A stretch of DNA of 64,000 nucleotides from the NCBI GenBank assembly GCA_023362775.1, contig JALMGJ010000061.1:382001-446000 (forward strand), read 5' to 3'. This stretch comes from Charina bottae. Its lineage: Eukaryota > Chordata > Lepidosauria > Squamata > Charinaidae. The position numbers and the translations under genes were made by a program. Positions within the stretch are counted from its first letter, which is position 1. Each line of letters opens with the position of its first letter. The notes beneath the pieces are model-generated. The model saw only the letters and a list, made by a program, of their open reading frames with translations. It was not told where the DNA came from and made no database searches. Below, one piece after another: positions 22,761-49,439 of this stretch.

Positions 22761-23773
22761 GCTGCCAACTTGAGCTCTGCGGCTTTCCCAGCCTGTGTTC
22801 ATGATGCGCAGGATCGAAGGCGTGTCGCCGCGTGCTTTTTTCCCAGCTGCTGCTTCCGCTCAGCTCCATGTCCCCGACGGAAGCCCGGCCGCTCCCAGCC
22901 AGCGATCGGGGCCCGGGGAGCCCGCCATTGTGGGTGAGCCGTGGGCAGCTGTGTTTTCAGCCAGGCAGGAGTGTTTGCGTAGCAACAGAGGCACAGAAGG
23001 AAAATACCCTCTGTGCTCACAGTCGCTGCAGAAGAGCCTTGCCGCCGTCTGTGCGAGCCGTCTGTCGGCACCAGCCAGCAGCGCCGTGCGCAGGAGCAAT
23101 CCCTGGCGGGGAACAGAAACAACTCCTGGACACATTTGGCCCGGCTCCCGTTCTGCTTGCCCTCGAGGCCCTGATTCCTGGGGCTGATTCACCGACTTGC
23201 CAGTTTTTCTCCCGGGAGTTGGTAAAAATAGTTGAGCCCTGCTTGGCTGAGTCCTACACAGAAAAGTGGTGTGTTTCCGACAGGGAGCACCGAAGTTCTC
23301 CGAAGGGGGAGAATCCCTACGGCTAATGGTTCCCAACTGCAAATGCCAGGAAAGACGTGCTTTTTACTGGTTTCTGGTGCATCTCCAGGTCTGGTGGTCC
23401 CGGAGTTACGCAAATGGGGCACGCTTGATGCTCCCCTGCCATTCTGCGTTCGGCACCCACCAGCTGCAGCCTGCTTGGCCGGTGGCGAGGGATCACTGGG
23501 CTCTGGTCTGAAACACCCCCAGGGCATTCACATTTATGAGCCCCCACCTAGAGAATCGACTGGATTCCGTGGGCCTGGATCCTAGGAAAGAGGAGAATTT
23601 CGCCGGCCGGGGCTTCCCTTCCTGGCCTTGTGCAAATGATGCGAGGAAACGAGGGTTGCTTGCTTGCTTCCAGGGCAAAAACTTTGCCCACCTTCCCCTC
23701 GGACCCCAAAGTCTTACCGTGCCCACCACGAGCAAAAAAGAAAAAACCCCAAACATGAATTGAGCACGAGTGT
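22761..23773. other. HPS4-ASPHD2 convergent intergenic gap
   Basis: About 1 kb between the two facing poly(A) signals. I see no gene, RNA gene or recognisable repeat in it. Confidence 0.5.
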
Positions 23774-23779
23774 TTTATT
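23774..23779 (-). terminator. ASPHD2 poly(A) signal (AATAAA on minus strand)
   Basis: TTTATT on the plus strand reads AATAAA on the minus strand, about 835 bases past the ASPHD2 stop. The interval 23780-24613 is therefore taken as the ASPHD2 3' UTR. Confidence 0.65.
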
Positions 23780-24613
23780 GAAAAGTCTGCTGGGCGTTGG
23801 CCTGACCAAGCCACCAGCCCCCCAGGCTTGCAGGTGGGGCGCAGAGTCACACAGGGCCGCCTGGTTGGGGCTGGCTCGCCTTCTGGTTCTGCCCCCAGAA
23901 AGCCCCTTCCCCCTGTCTCCCGCTTGGCACTCTGCAGGGAGCGCTCAGGGCAGCCCCTTCCCCACCAGTGCCCAAAGATGCCTGCCCCAGTCCAAGCAGG
24001 GGCAAAAGAAACAAGGCACAAAGCAGGCCAATGCAAAGCTTCAGAAAAGGGGGGCGGTCTCAGCCACCCCCCACCCCCCCAAAGCACCCTTCGGCCATCC
24101 CGCTTTGCTTTCAGTCACTTCTGCCAAGGGAAGGGGCGGGTTTGTCCCGGGACAGCAAGTGAGGAAATGGGTCAGGCCTGTGCAGGCCCACTGTGGCTTC
24201 TGAAGCTGCACCAAGGACGATGCTTCCCCCTCCGTGGGTGGCCATGGGTGGTTTGCCCTTAAGGATGATCACAAGAGAAAGGTTGGCACAACTACGTTCA
24301 TCAACACCTCCGAGGACTGGCAGATTCTAAGTTCTGGACACAGCAACGCACAAGTAGCAAGGTGGACGTACACGACAGCATTTTGCCTAATCACGGAGTA
24401 AGAAGGGGGGCAGCCACCCCAAGCAACATGACAGAAAGGAGGCGGTTGCAAGGTGAAAACGCCTGGGTACAAAAATCTGGCGCAAGGGGAGAACCCCACA
24501 CCAGCTGGGTGTGCGTGTGCCTGTGTTGCACGTGCACGCACACGAGGGCAGGCCACCTCTGCAGGGACATGGAACCCGCTCCAGATGAGCCTCCTGCGTC
24601 AAGGAGCGCCACG

Positions 24614-26717
24614 TCATCGTCCAGGAGCAAAGATAAAATCAAGAGCCTGCCGCTCAGCTGCGGCAACATTGGGGTGCCAGAGGTCCACCATGAACACCGC
24701 ACGGGGTCCTTCCTCGGGGGAACCTGGAGGGACAAAGAAAAAGGTTAGTCCAGAACAGCCCCAGGGAAGGGGCACTGAGGCTTCTGCAGGAGTCCTTGGG
24801 TGTTAGCCCGCAGGGAGGGGAAAGGGCTGATAAATGCCCCCTTAGCCTCTGCTGCACAACCGCCATGCAGCCCAGGAAGACGGGTGCCCGCTTGGGGTAG
24901 GGAGCTGTAGGCGGGGAGTGAAAGGCCTCAGACTTGCCTCCGTGGTGAGCTGTATGCAGGAAGGAGTCGTCAAAAAGCAGGCAGCGCCCTTCGGCCCAGC
25001 ACTGGGGCTCGCCCCCTACCACTAGCTCACAGCTGCTGGGTGTCTTCAAACCTGGGAGGGAGGGGGAAGGAAGAGGGGTGGGTGGGCCAGACACAGCAGC
25101 CGTTCCTCTGCCATCTCGGCCCTCCCAGCTGGACCACCCCAAGGCCCGCCTTGTCCAGCAGAGTCCCCATCCTCGCAGGCCACCGAGAAGGGCGCGCACG
25201 TGCACACTCCTCGCACGCATACCCAACTGCATCTCTAGCACCTGCCCCCAAACGGAGGAGTCCACAGGCCTCCCAGACAGCCCGGAGTTAGTCAAAAGCC
25301 TCCGTCTCTCATGCCAAACAGACGGACAGCTGCCTGGCAGAATACAGATCAGGCCACCACTGCAGTTGCCATGGCAGCTGCTCAGACTGGCATGCAAGCC
25401 CGGCCTGTGCCAGCAATGCAAATGAGCCTTTCCTGTGGGTTATAAGAAAGCAGGGGGGTTCTTGAACCCTGAACAATTGCCAGAATGGGGCCCCCAACTT
25501 TACATCAGCTGAATCTGGTGCAGCTTGGAAAGGCTCAGAAATCCTATTATCGAGAGAACTTGATTTCTACCATCGCCACTATCCACAAACCACCTTTTCA
25601 GACAACTGAACCAGAAGCTTGAAACATTCTGGCTGCTGGGAACGTGACGTCATGAAAGAGGCAGAAAAAGCTCTTTTTCCTAATGCAACCCCAGATCTGC
25701 AAGGCGTAGTCTAAGCAAGCAAAATTCTAGGGCAAAGGCATTGCAGTGCAACTCAAACCTGTAAACAATCCCGCAAAATGCTTTGCTTGATGCCCAGCCC
25801 AAGGGCGCCCGCAGGCTTGTCCTGGGGGATGACAAGCATCCCACTTGCCTGAAGACTAATGGGGCAGCGGGCTGGGGGGCCCAATCTCGCCCGCAGAACC
25901 TACCCAGGTGGCAGCGCACGCGGATGTTGGTCGGCCCGTAGTGCTCGGCGATCACGGTGCCGGGGGTCAGCACGGAGATGCAGGCGTTGCCAAAGACGTT
26001 GCTGCCCACGCAGGTGCGGAGGCTTCCCAGCAAGCGGTACGTCCGGGGGCACTTCCGGCAGTTCCGGGGCACACAGGTGCCCTGGTTGACCAGGTAGAAG
26101 GTCAGCCACTCGCCGCTGGGCGTGCTGTTGACGTTCCAGCCCTGGGGCAAGCTGCAGTTGGAGAAGGCCCTGTGGAGGGCTTCAAACTCGCACAGGATGG
26201 TCTGGAAGTTGCGCTCCAGGAGCTCCACGTCGTGCTTCTGCGCCTCCCGGGAGAAGTACGGGGCGGTGGGCAGGTCGGGCAGGAAGAAGACCTCCGGCTT
26301 CTGGATGGACAGGCGGCTGCCCAGGTAGCGGCCCTGTTCGCGGATGCCCTTGTGGATCCGGCCCATGCCCGACCAGGAGTACCGCTTGGCGTACTCCTGC
26401 AGGTTGTGGTAGAGCTTCTGGTTCAGGCCGTCGCTGTGGGCGCAGCGGACGCACCCAGACGCGTGGCAGTGGGCGTAGCCGTTCTGCAGGCCGGCGGCCT
26501 CCGCGCCGCCCTGGATGAGCGAGTTCACCGTGACGAAGGGCCGGGGCTGCTGCTCCCGCCCCACGTGGTAGCAGTACCAGACGAACAGGGCCAGCAGGAC
26601 GGCCACCGTGCCGAGGGCGGGGGCGTCGCAGTCCCGCACGGACTGGATGGCGGAGCCGATGACCTCCCTCAGCCGGTCAAGCGACCCACTCCAGCACATC
26701 AGCCCCTCCAGAGGCAT
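24614..26717 (-). CDS. ASPHD2: aspartate beta-hydroxylase domain-containing protein 2
   Basis: A type II membrane protein of the ASPH family, presumed to be a 2-oxoglutarate/Fe(II) hydroxylase of the secretory pathway; its substrate is unknown. Minus-strand coding exons: 26717-25904, 25051-24938, 24723-24614, giving 345 aa. One membrane segment lies at about residues 35-50, before [11 protein letters not shown] cysteine-rich stretch follows, then the conserved block [19 protein letters not shown]. The catalytic domain has EHYGPTN (H259) and [10 protein letters not shown] (H304), matching the two iron-binding histidines known in ASPH, and ends FIFAPGR. The intron after 24938 starts GC (AG|GCAAGT) instead of GT; only that donor keeps frame with the last exon. 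An acceptor ending at 27076 suggests that 5' UTR begins at 27075 in the same exon. Human has a slightly longer N-terminus. Confidence 0.96.
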
Positions 26718-27539
26718 CGTGGCAGCAGCGGCACAAAGCCACGCGTCTGGGCCCGGGCTTCCCTGGGGCCCAGGAGGAATTCAGCGGGAAAGACCGGGCG
26801 GGACCCGGGCAGCTTCGCCCACCGGCCACAGGCAGGTCACGCGGGGAAGCAGGTCCTGGGAACCCACGTGCCGGGCATCCGGCTCAAGGCGGCCAGTGGG
26901 GCCGGCCACCGCGGCGGACCCGGCCTTGCGCCTGCCGAAGGGGCTTCCCGCCGTAGCATCGTGCCTCTCGAGGGGGGAGCCGCCGCTCGGGGAGCCTTTG
27001 TCCTCCCCCCAAAGGGCATCCTCCTCCTGCCCGGTCTGCAGGGATCCACCCTTCCCCTCGGCTGCCTCGACAAGCCTGAAAGGAGAACACACGGGGGCGC
27101 TGGGGAGGGGCATCGCTTCCCTCAGTCCGCCCGCACCCCATCCCCTGCTGAAGCCCCGAGAAGCTTTGGGGCACATCTCCCACAATCCCCAACGGCAACC
27201 CTCCCCTTTTGATCTCCCCGGGTTTGGGATGCAAGGCGAGGCCCCCGTGTCAGAGCGGAAACAAGGGGAGCCCCTTTCCAACCCGGCCCTGGGCCCCCAG
27301 CTTTGGTTAGCAGGGGCCGCCTGCATCCGGGGGGGGGGGGTCTCTGCCCTGCAAGCAGCCTTCAAGGCCTGAAGGGCCCTCCGCTAAGCAGCTGGCTCCG
27401 CGTGGTGCCCCTTCTTCTGCCTGCCTCGGAGGCCACGAGCCGCCTTCGAGCTTCCGGGCTGCCGGCTTTCCTCAACCGCCTCCCTCCACGCTGTTCCACC
27501 CCCTTAGCACCAAGGCAGCAATTTGTCGGGGATCAAGAG

Positions 27540-29450
27540 GCCGGTGAGTCACTGGCTCCGCCACTCTGAAGGCTGCGCGCCCCCAAAGCTGACCCAGACG
27601 CGGCCCACCGGGTCAGGCGGGAAGCCGGGACGCAGCGGCTCCCCCGGCCGGCTGAAGCCCGCCCGCTCACGCCCACGGCTCGCAAAGCCGCTACCTGAGC
27701 CAGCGGCAGGGCGGCGCCGCCCATCTCTGCGTGGGTGAAAGAGCGAGCCTGGCGCCCTCCCTGCTCTGCCTTCCCGGCTGACAGGAACCGCAGTTCCGCC
27801 ACCGCTGGGGAAGGGAAGTCCGACGCACGCGAGGCAGAGCCAGGGCGGTGCTCGGGCCGGCTCTCCGGCTCAGCCCCAGCCGGGATCCCCTCGGCCCCCG
27901 GAGCTCTGCTGGCAAGAAAGACCCACCCCGGGACTCCCCGCGGCCCAGCCCCAGCCCGGGGGGGCAGAGCGTCCTCCACAAGAGGGGCCCTTCCTCAAAG
28001 ACTCAGGCGCAAAGCAGCCCAGCACCGGGGACCCCAAAAGGCGCCGACGCCCCGGCGGCACAGGCTAGCTCGGAGCCGAGGGGGAGGGCGGAAGGCCGCG
28101 CCGGGGGAGGCGTCCTCAGCCTTCCGTGGGGCCAGACGCGGCGGCCAGACTCCTCCCGGGCGAGAGGCGCCGGACGGGGCCCACTGTGGGGAAGAGGCAA
28201 AGCAGCCCCCCTAACCCGGGCCCCGGGAGCGCCAGCGCCCACGGACAAACGGTCCCACGCAGCACCCCCGGCTCGCGGTTCCGACTCAGCCTTTGGCTTC
28301 CCTGCCTGCAGTTGCTGGGGGTCCCCTTCCGTGGGGGTTACTGTTTTTGAGCGCTGCCGCCCAGGCCCTCCCGGGCGGGAAGCAGCCTTATATGACGCGG
28401 GTGCCGGACTGGGGGGGCTTCCCGGCTTGCAGGGAAATCTGGCCGGCCGGGAGGGCGCCTCCGCCGCGGCGCGCAACGGGCCGGGACGCGCCCCGCCGGG
28501 ATCCTCGGCCGAGCCAATGGCCGGAGCCCGGCCTGCACCTCCCGGCCCCGGCGCTGGGCCTGCGACAAAGCAAAGCCCCTTCCATCCTCGTAAACCTGCC
28601 GCCCACGCCGCTACTCCGCAGCCAAGACAGGCTTGCCCCTGCGCATGTGGCGAAGGATTTCCTGCCGACAGGAGCCCGCTCCGTTTCGCCCCGCCAACCG
28701 CAATCCGGCCAAGAGAGCCGGAAGCCGGCCGGGTCCAGGACGGACAGGGGCGCCGCTGCCGGGCAGCCCCGCGGGGCTTGTGCCCAACATGTGCCGGGCA
28801 CCCTCGCCACGCGCCGCCTCCTGGGCTCGGGGCAAGCGCTCCTTGCAGGAGCCCCGCTCCTCGGTGCCGTCCCCTGCGCCCCGCCCGCCCGCCTGCCTCC
28901 TTCCCTCCCTCCCTCGCGCGCGCGCCTCCCCGGCCAACCTGCAGCCGCGTTCCGCTCGCCCGTCCCGACCGGCGGCCTGCTCCGTCGGCGGCGCGGACCA
29001 CAACTCCCAGCAGCCCGCCCGGCCCGGCGGGGAGGGGCCGCCGCCGCCGCCGCCGCCGCCGCGCGTCCTAGCCAGCCCTGGGAGCGTGCGAGGGCTCTCT
29101 CCGGGCGCGGCGCGCGTCTGCCGGGGAGGGTGGCCGGCGAGTCGGCGGCGCCCCCGCTTCCGAGCGGCGCCTCCGTGGCGCAACAGCCGCCGCCGCCGCC
29201 ACGTGGGCAGCCCTCGCCGTCAGGAGCCAAGGGGAGCTCCGCTCGCCGGCCAGAGGGACGAGAGGGGCTGGTGCCGCGGCCGGTGGCCGTGGGTTCCGCA
29301 AGCCTAGCCTCCCTGCCTCTGCGGGGCGCCTTGCCGCCTCGGGCGCGGGGCTCGGTGGAGCCGGCTGGGCTGGGCTTTCCAGAGGGAGTTGGGGTGCCCT
29401 TTGGAGAACGACGCGGCACCCCACGACCAGCCGGTGGGCGCGACGCGCGA
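27540..29450 (-). promoter_or_regulatory. ASPHD2 CpG island and promoter
   Basis: A long CpG-rich stretch lies upstream of ASPHD2, with the densest part at 28.4-29.3 kb. CACAACTCCCAGCAG around 28999-29013 resembles the ZNF143/THAP11 motif found at many vertebrate promoters. A (CCG)n run of about eight units at 29038-29062 lies beside it and reads CGG on the ASPHD2 strand. The transcription start and the first non-coding exon were not resolved. Long open frames here come from GC richness and are not taken as genes. Confidence 0.55.
29038..29062. repeat. (CCG)n trinucleotide repeat
   Basis: About eight CCG units lie in the ASPHD2 CpG island. They are probably in the promoter or 5' UTR, where the minus strand would read CGG. 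Confidence 0.85.
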
Positions 29451-29499
29451 CGGTTCGGGGAGAAAGCGGGTGACTTCGATGAACAAGGAGGGAACGAAC

Positions 29500-32400
29500 G
29501 GGTAGCGCGAGCCTTCCTGCCTGCCTTCCTCCTGAAGCGTGGGAGGACCTGTGATACCACAACGGTTGCTGAAACGTGGAATTCGTTAAAAACAGCGATT
29601 AGTCCCGAAAGGAGGCCTCCCTTAACAATCGGGCAGTTATTCAGCATCAGAATAACTGGAAAGACTTCATCGAGGTGGAGCTTCAGCTGAAGCCCAGAGC
29701 TGCAGCTGAGAAAGTGGCTTTCTTGTGCCCTTTGCGGAATAAAAACAAGCAAACTGGCTGGTGGTCCCGGATATAAAGCCTTGCTGCTCTCCTGTCGCTT
29801 GTCAACAAATTTTTGGACTAACGCAAGCCAAACTTGAGCCCAGAACCTATTTTAAGTGGCAGCGCTCATGCCCAGAACATGCGACGCAACAATCAAGAAT
29901 GCCACAGAGCACGCACAGAGTGCCTTTTGCACCAATCTGTATGGAAGAAATGAAGAGGCCTCCTTTCTGCACCCATCACCCGCTGCAGAGATGGATGGAG
30001 CAGCTGGCAAACTCTCGCAGTTACCCATTTCTCATACCAGCGCATGAGCTTTCCTGGATCCGGCCCTCTTCACTGGCTGCAATCTTTAAGTCTCTGGTTT
30101 CTTTTTCTGTTGCAACAACATCATCTGGCACTAAACATTTTGCAAAGCTGGCAGCAGACCAGCCCCTAGCTGCGGTTACTCAGGAAGAAGGAGGCAAACC
30201 CACTGAAGTCTGTATTCCGGGGGGGGGGGGGCACAGAATTCAGCTGGGAGGAGCATGCAGAGCAATCTGGCCCTACCCATGCTTCCCAGCCAGAGAGCAA
30301 CCCTGACCAGCCGCCTCGTTCATCCAACCGGGGGAGCCCCTCCTGGCCGCCTTCTCCCATCAAGGGAGCTTGGCCTGCTGCTCCCAGGGGCCAAGTGGGG
30401 AGACCCTGCTGCAGGCTCGGCTCCCGGAGGCTGGGTGCACCAGGCCGCCTGTTCCGTGGGGGCCAGACAGACCATTAGCCCAGACTGTGCTGTGCTTTCC
30501 CGCGTCTCAGCTGGGGGCTGTGCAAGAACGGGGGGGGGGGCGTGAGGTCCACGCCATCCCAGAGAAGGGCCCACAAGGCTCAGTTCAGAGCAGTTCCCGC
30601 AGGATGTGGCCACTCAGATCCAGAAGATACTCAGTAGCAGCAAAGGGCTGTGGGGGGCGCTGTGCCCCACCCCCACCTGCTATCTGGTGGTTCTCTGGAT
30701 TTCTGTCCCCCAGGATGAGGGCTGAAAGGAGGGAAGATGGAGGAAGCCAGGGCCTGGGGGCTCCATTCAACAGATCTGCTCAAGGGCACACAAATATTCC
30801 AAAGGAGCAGTTGTGGAGAGGCCCAGCCCTCCAGCCAGGCCGAAGCCTTCAGGCTGGGGGGGAGGGGTGCTGCTCACCTTTGCAGAGAGGCCAGCATTGA
30901 TCCCTCCACCCCAGGCATGGGAAGCAGCCGGGAACCGCCCCCCTCCCACCCGCCCGGCCCTCGAGTCCCAGCCAGAGCAGCTGAAGACAAGGCGGGCTTC
31001 CAGACGGGGCATTTCAGCCCCGCTGGAGTGCTGCTCTCAGCAGGCACAGGAGGGAGGGCTGCAGGCCGTCGGAGGAGCGGCATCCCAGGGCCAGGAGGCC
31101 GCGTTCCTTAGCAACAGATCCATCCCTTCTGCAGCCATCAGGCCAAGAAGGTTCCCGCCTGCATCTTGGCCCTCCCCGGCTGGAGAGCCAATGGTCGTGA
31201 GGAAGGCGTCTGTAGCAGGGGCTGGGGGGGGGGGGGCACAGCCCGCCTGTGCTTACCTCCTCCTCTGCCGTGTGCTCCAAGGATCAGCGGCTGTCCTGCA
31301 GTGGCCAAGGACACGGCAGGGCAAGGACACGGCTGTCAGGAGTGTTTGAGAGCACCAGGCAGAACGGCTGGGAGCGGCCAGCCAGGCACGTCTGCCTCTG
31401 TCTGGAGAAGGCCGGCCCGGCCCCTTCCTGGCAATCGTCCGTGCGGGATTCGGGGAGTGGGCGCAGGCTTCCCGGGCCGTTGCAGCTGCACCCAGCATGC
31501 TGGCCAGTGGAAGGCTCCCCTCGGATCCCACCCTGAGCGAGGGTCGGAGGGGGCCCCAAATGGTCTCCTGGAGCCACAAATCTGGGCGGGGGCTTGAAAA
31601 CTCACCAGATCCTCACAAGAACTAACCCCACCCCCACTGCGTGCCCAACCCCAGGGGCGCCTGCAGGAGCTGGAAGAGCAGCCCAAAAGGGAGAGGGGTC
31701 TTCCTCCCCCTCCTTGGGGATTTGGAAGCCCGCTGGTGGCTGTGGGGTGGCAGGTGACACTTAATAGGGGTTTTTGCTCGAAACGGGGGACAGGAGGCGC
31801 CTCTACCCACCAGCACAGGAAAAAGGGGCGAGGTGGCTTGTCCGGAGCAACGGGAAGCAGCCGAGTGGGTGGAAATGGAGCAGCAGCCGGGGAGATTTAA
31901 GCCGGGATCCTTTGCGAAACAGCTCTTGCCGGCCGGCCGGCCCGGGCCAGAGAAGGCGGTCCTGTCCCTGGGAGCCGTCTCTCCCCAGCGGGCAGACAGG
32001 CTGGGCCAAAGCATGGGCAGAGCCTGTGGCTTCAGCGACCCAAGGCCTCCCCCAACCTGAGGCCGGCAAAGACTCCCCAGCGCCTCTCTGAGCGTGGGCG
32101 AGTGAAGCGGGGCAGTGCCCACCCTGCGCTCGTCCAAGCACTTCTCTCGAGGCAGGTGCCCTTCTCAAGGCTGGCATGAAGCGGTGCACCAGGACGGGGT
32201 GGGAAGGGGCAGCTGAGCTGCCAGACGCCCCATTGCTCAGCCTCGTTCAGGTCAGCAGACTCTCACCAGGCCCCGGTGCTTCTGGCTTCTCTTCTCGGCT
32301 GTTAGGATGGGACTCCATCTCCGTGCAGAAAAATGCTGTGACGGGCGCTCTACTGGTGTGATGGTGGAGCACGCTGACCGTGCTGGAGCCGGGGGGTTTC

Positions 32401-33090
32401 CTGTGACTTGCAGGCCGTTCGGAAATGGACACACACGTCAGGTGGCAAGTCTTCCCTGGCCTGCCAAAGCTCACCGATTTCCCTGTGGAAAATCCCTCTG
32501 CCTCCGGGGAGAGCAGGCTGGGCATCAGAAGGCCCCGCACAGTTGGGGGAAAGCCCGCACGGTTTCCCAAGGGCCGTTTACCTCTTCCCTGCTTGGCGAG
32601 CTTCCCTTGGCCCCACGGGCCCCCCAGATCCAGGACCTCTGGATTCGGGGGTCCTGCCTGTTTGCCAGCACTCAGGCTTTGACCTAAACCAGCAAGGAGA
32701 GATGCATGTGCTCTTGTGCCTGAGGTATGTGCCTTGGTGACCACGTGAGCAGCTATCCGTGACACTGCATAAATTTATGCATCGTTAAGCCAAGCAAGCA
32801 CTTTCTCGTAAATGCTTGCAGCTGCAAAGCTTCTGTGCAGAGCTTGGATTTGCTGCTAAAGAGGAAAGATCACAGCTGGGAAGCCCTGTGGTTGCTGTGT
32901 CTTCACACTGGCTACAAGAAACCCAAGCTGTTGGGTGCCTGATAATCCCGCCTTAGGACTACCCCAGGCGTGATCTGGATGCAGCTCAGAATCACTGAAA
33001 ACACGTTTCTGGCCATTTAAAAATACAGCACAGTTGACAGTAAGCTTATTCAATTCTGGCACTGCCCAGAGAGGTTTTGTCATGTTCAAA
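29500..33090. other. intergenic region between ASPHD2 and SEZ6L
   Basis: About 3.6 kb with no gene that I can support. Open frames on both strands are short or low-complexity. Poly-G tracts occur near 30220, 30530 and 31225. Confidence 0.5.
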
Positions 33091-33095
33091 AAATA

Positions 33096-33101
33096 TTTAA
33101 T
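33096..33101 (-). terminator. candidate SEZ6L poly(A) signal (ATTAAA on minus strand)
   Basis: TTTAAT on the plus strand reads ATTAAA on the minus strand. The AT-rich, UTR-like stretch 33080-33420 and the lack of a better hexamer closer to the SEZ6L stop suggest a 3' UTR of about 1.7 kb. This is inference from position and composition. Confidence 0.3.
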
Positions 33102-34772
33102 CCCATCAATCTTATAAAAAGAGACCTGGAGGGAGAAGGAGAGGAGAAGTTGTATACATTTGCCTTTTGGCACACCCCCTTCTCAGACCTTCGCAAATTA
33201 CAATACACATTCACAGGGAGGGGTGTGTCCCATACGTTTTAAAAGGGGGGAAAAAACAAACACACACTCCCAAATGCCTTGACAACTGCAGAGATGCACT
33301 AGCCTGGATTTCTAATCTAAAACAGACATGTTTGAAAAATTGTCATGGTTACATTTTCATTGTTTTTACAAAGACGGGAATAGATGCAGCCAAATCTGCC
33401 TGCCTCCAGTTTATCCACATAAGGAGACCAGGAGGGGGGGGCTTGGAGGGGGAGGGGGGAAGGACATATTTTCCACAAAGCAAACAGCAGTCTTCTGTGG
33501 TCCTGTGGTCACGTTTCCATGGGAGGAGTGCGGAGGGAGGCGGATTGGCCCTTTTTCTCTCCCTCTCCTTCTCAAAAGCCCACCCTGTTCAGGAGCAGAG
33601 GCGTTCCAGCAGGAAAACAAGCTGGCCCTCATGTGGGGAGGGGGATGTCTTTGTCCTGGGCACAACTCCAAGTGGGGGGGCCACATCAGCCTGTCCCAGG
33701 TGCTCCCGTAGCTCATCCAGGTGACCTCCCCCCCCCACCGCGTTTTAAGTCAGCTTTGGGACCGCGAGGCAGGAAGGCTCCCGGAGCCACCAGCTGCCAG
33801 AGGCCCCCGGGGGCCCGCTTGCTCAACCGAAGGGAACCGGGCGGGGTGGGGCCCACTGCCCTTCCAGATAGCAAGGCAAAAAGGGATGATCCGCATCCTT
33901 CCGCGCTGGGACAGCCCAAATGTCTCTCCGTCCTTTTCTGGAGCAGAAGTTCCGCAGGTTTCCTTTGCCGCCAGCCCCCAAACCCCGCGAGAAATGCTCC
34001 AGCACGAAGGGAAACTTGCTCAGACCCACCATTTTATCCAGGGCAAGAGAAACAGGGCCAGGACGACAGCCAAGGATGGCCTCCCTCTTCCAGAGCTGCT
34101 TCTCTGCATCTTCTCTCTCAATCATCCAGGCCAAGTGGCCAGCTGGCAGGTTCATGGCCCGCACTTAAAATAAAAACGGGATGAGGCGTTGGAACGTGTC
34201 TTCCCCTGGCCGGGCTCCCGGTCCCACCCAGCAGCCGGATGGGCCAGGATCCCCAGGGCCGGCTTTGCAGAGCATCCTCCGTGATGGCACCGCTTCCTCC
34301 CCCCGCTCAAGCAGAAGCAGATGTTGCACGACGCCTGCACAGAGGGGGCTGCAGCTGCGAGAGGCGAGTCCCCTGCCAAGACGTTGGAGTTGGCAGCATC
34401 GGGCAAGTCAAGTCTCACTCCTTCACCAGAGGCAGCCTCAGTTTTCAATCACAGTTTTTCAAAACATGAACATCCACAAGACCCAGAACATGAACCAACC
34501 AAGGCTGTTCCTTTGTCGGCCAACAGCCGTGGCCAAGCAGGCCCCAGCTCCATACCAGCGCGGCTCAAGCCCGGCAGCCGCCGGGAGACTTGAAACACCA
34601 CCTAGGGAGAGTCCAGGAGGAGGAGGAGGAGGAGGTGGGGACACGTGGAAAAAGCAGAAGAGCAGCTGGTTCCAGCTCTCGGGCAGATTCCACCCCGCCT
34701 CCAAATGGGTCACTTGAGGAGATCCTGGGAATGGAAATCGAGGCGGTGTCTGTGTCGGGGGGCGGGGTTGTT

Positions 34773-48735
<13,963 letters not shown>

Positions 48736-49439
48736 CTGTAACAGAAAAAGGGGAGAAAAGCAATCGGTCAACAGAGGATAAATCAGCACCAGAAGGGGGG
48801 GGAGCATGGCCTTCTCTTTGTGGGGAGGTTGGGGGGCTGTTCTGTGCCTGGAGAGCTGGCAGAGATGCTTTTGCCTCACCTCCTGACCTCCACCATCTGG
48901 GGAATGTCAAGATCAAGCCAAGGTTGACTGGGGATTCTGGGGGACATGGAGCAGGGTTCCCGGTGTTCCTGGGTGAGCAGCAGGCTGAGGGACGGAGCAA
49001 GGCTGGGGACCAGCTGCTGGCCATCTTGCGTTTGTCCAGCTCGGCCATCTGAAAGTGCTTGAACAGCGAAACCCCAGACCCGCCACCCCAGAGTGGCTCC
49101 GGCTTCCTCCGGCGCCTCCTCCCCTCCATGCCCTGGAATGGTCCCCTCGGCCAGGCCCCGCAGCGGCCCCGCGTGCTGAAGAAGGGGTCCTGGTCCTGGT
49201 ACCCCATCCAAGCTGGGCAGCCGCTCAGAGCGCTGCCTGGAAGCTGCTTCTCTTCCGAAAGCAGAGGGGGCGGGAGGGGCGAGAGCGGCTCAGTTACGCT
49301 CACCCCCCCGCCTCCCCCGCAGAAAGCCAACCACGCTTTCCTGATTAGAGAGATTCGGCTCTTAATGAAACCTGTCCAGGGCAGGCTGATCCCTGCCGTG
49401 GGAGCCCGGAGATTAATTGGTATGAAGTCCTGATTTATT

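Noticed and set aside
24391..24735. Alternative frame across the ASPHD2 last exon
   Set aside because: It arises by using a GT donor five bases downstream of the GC donor. It destroys the conserved [10 protein letters not shown] sequence, so the GC-AG intron is preferred.
27848..29750. Long open frames on both strands in the ASPHD2 CpG island
   Set aside because: They are Pro/Arg/Ala/Gly-rich on all strands, as expected from GC-rich sequence with few stop codons, and show no recognisable domain.
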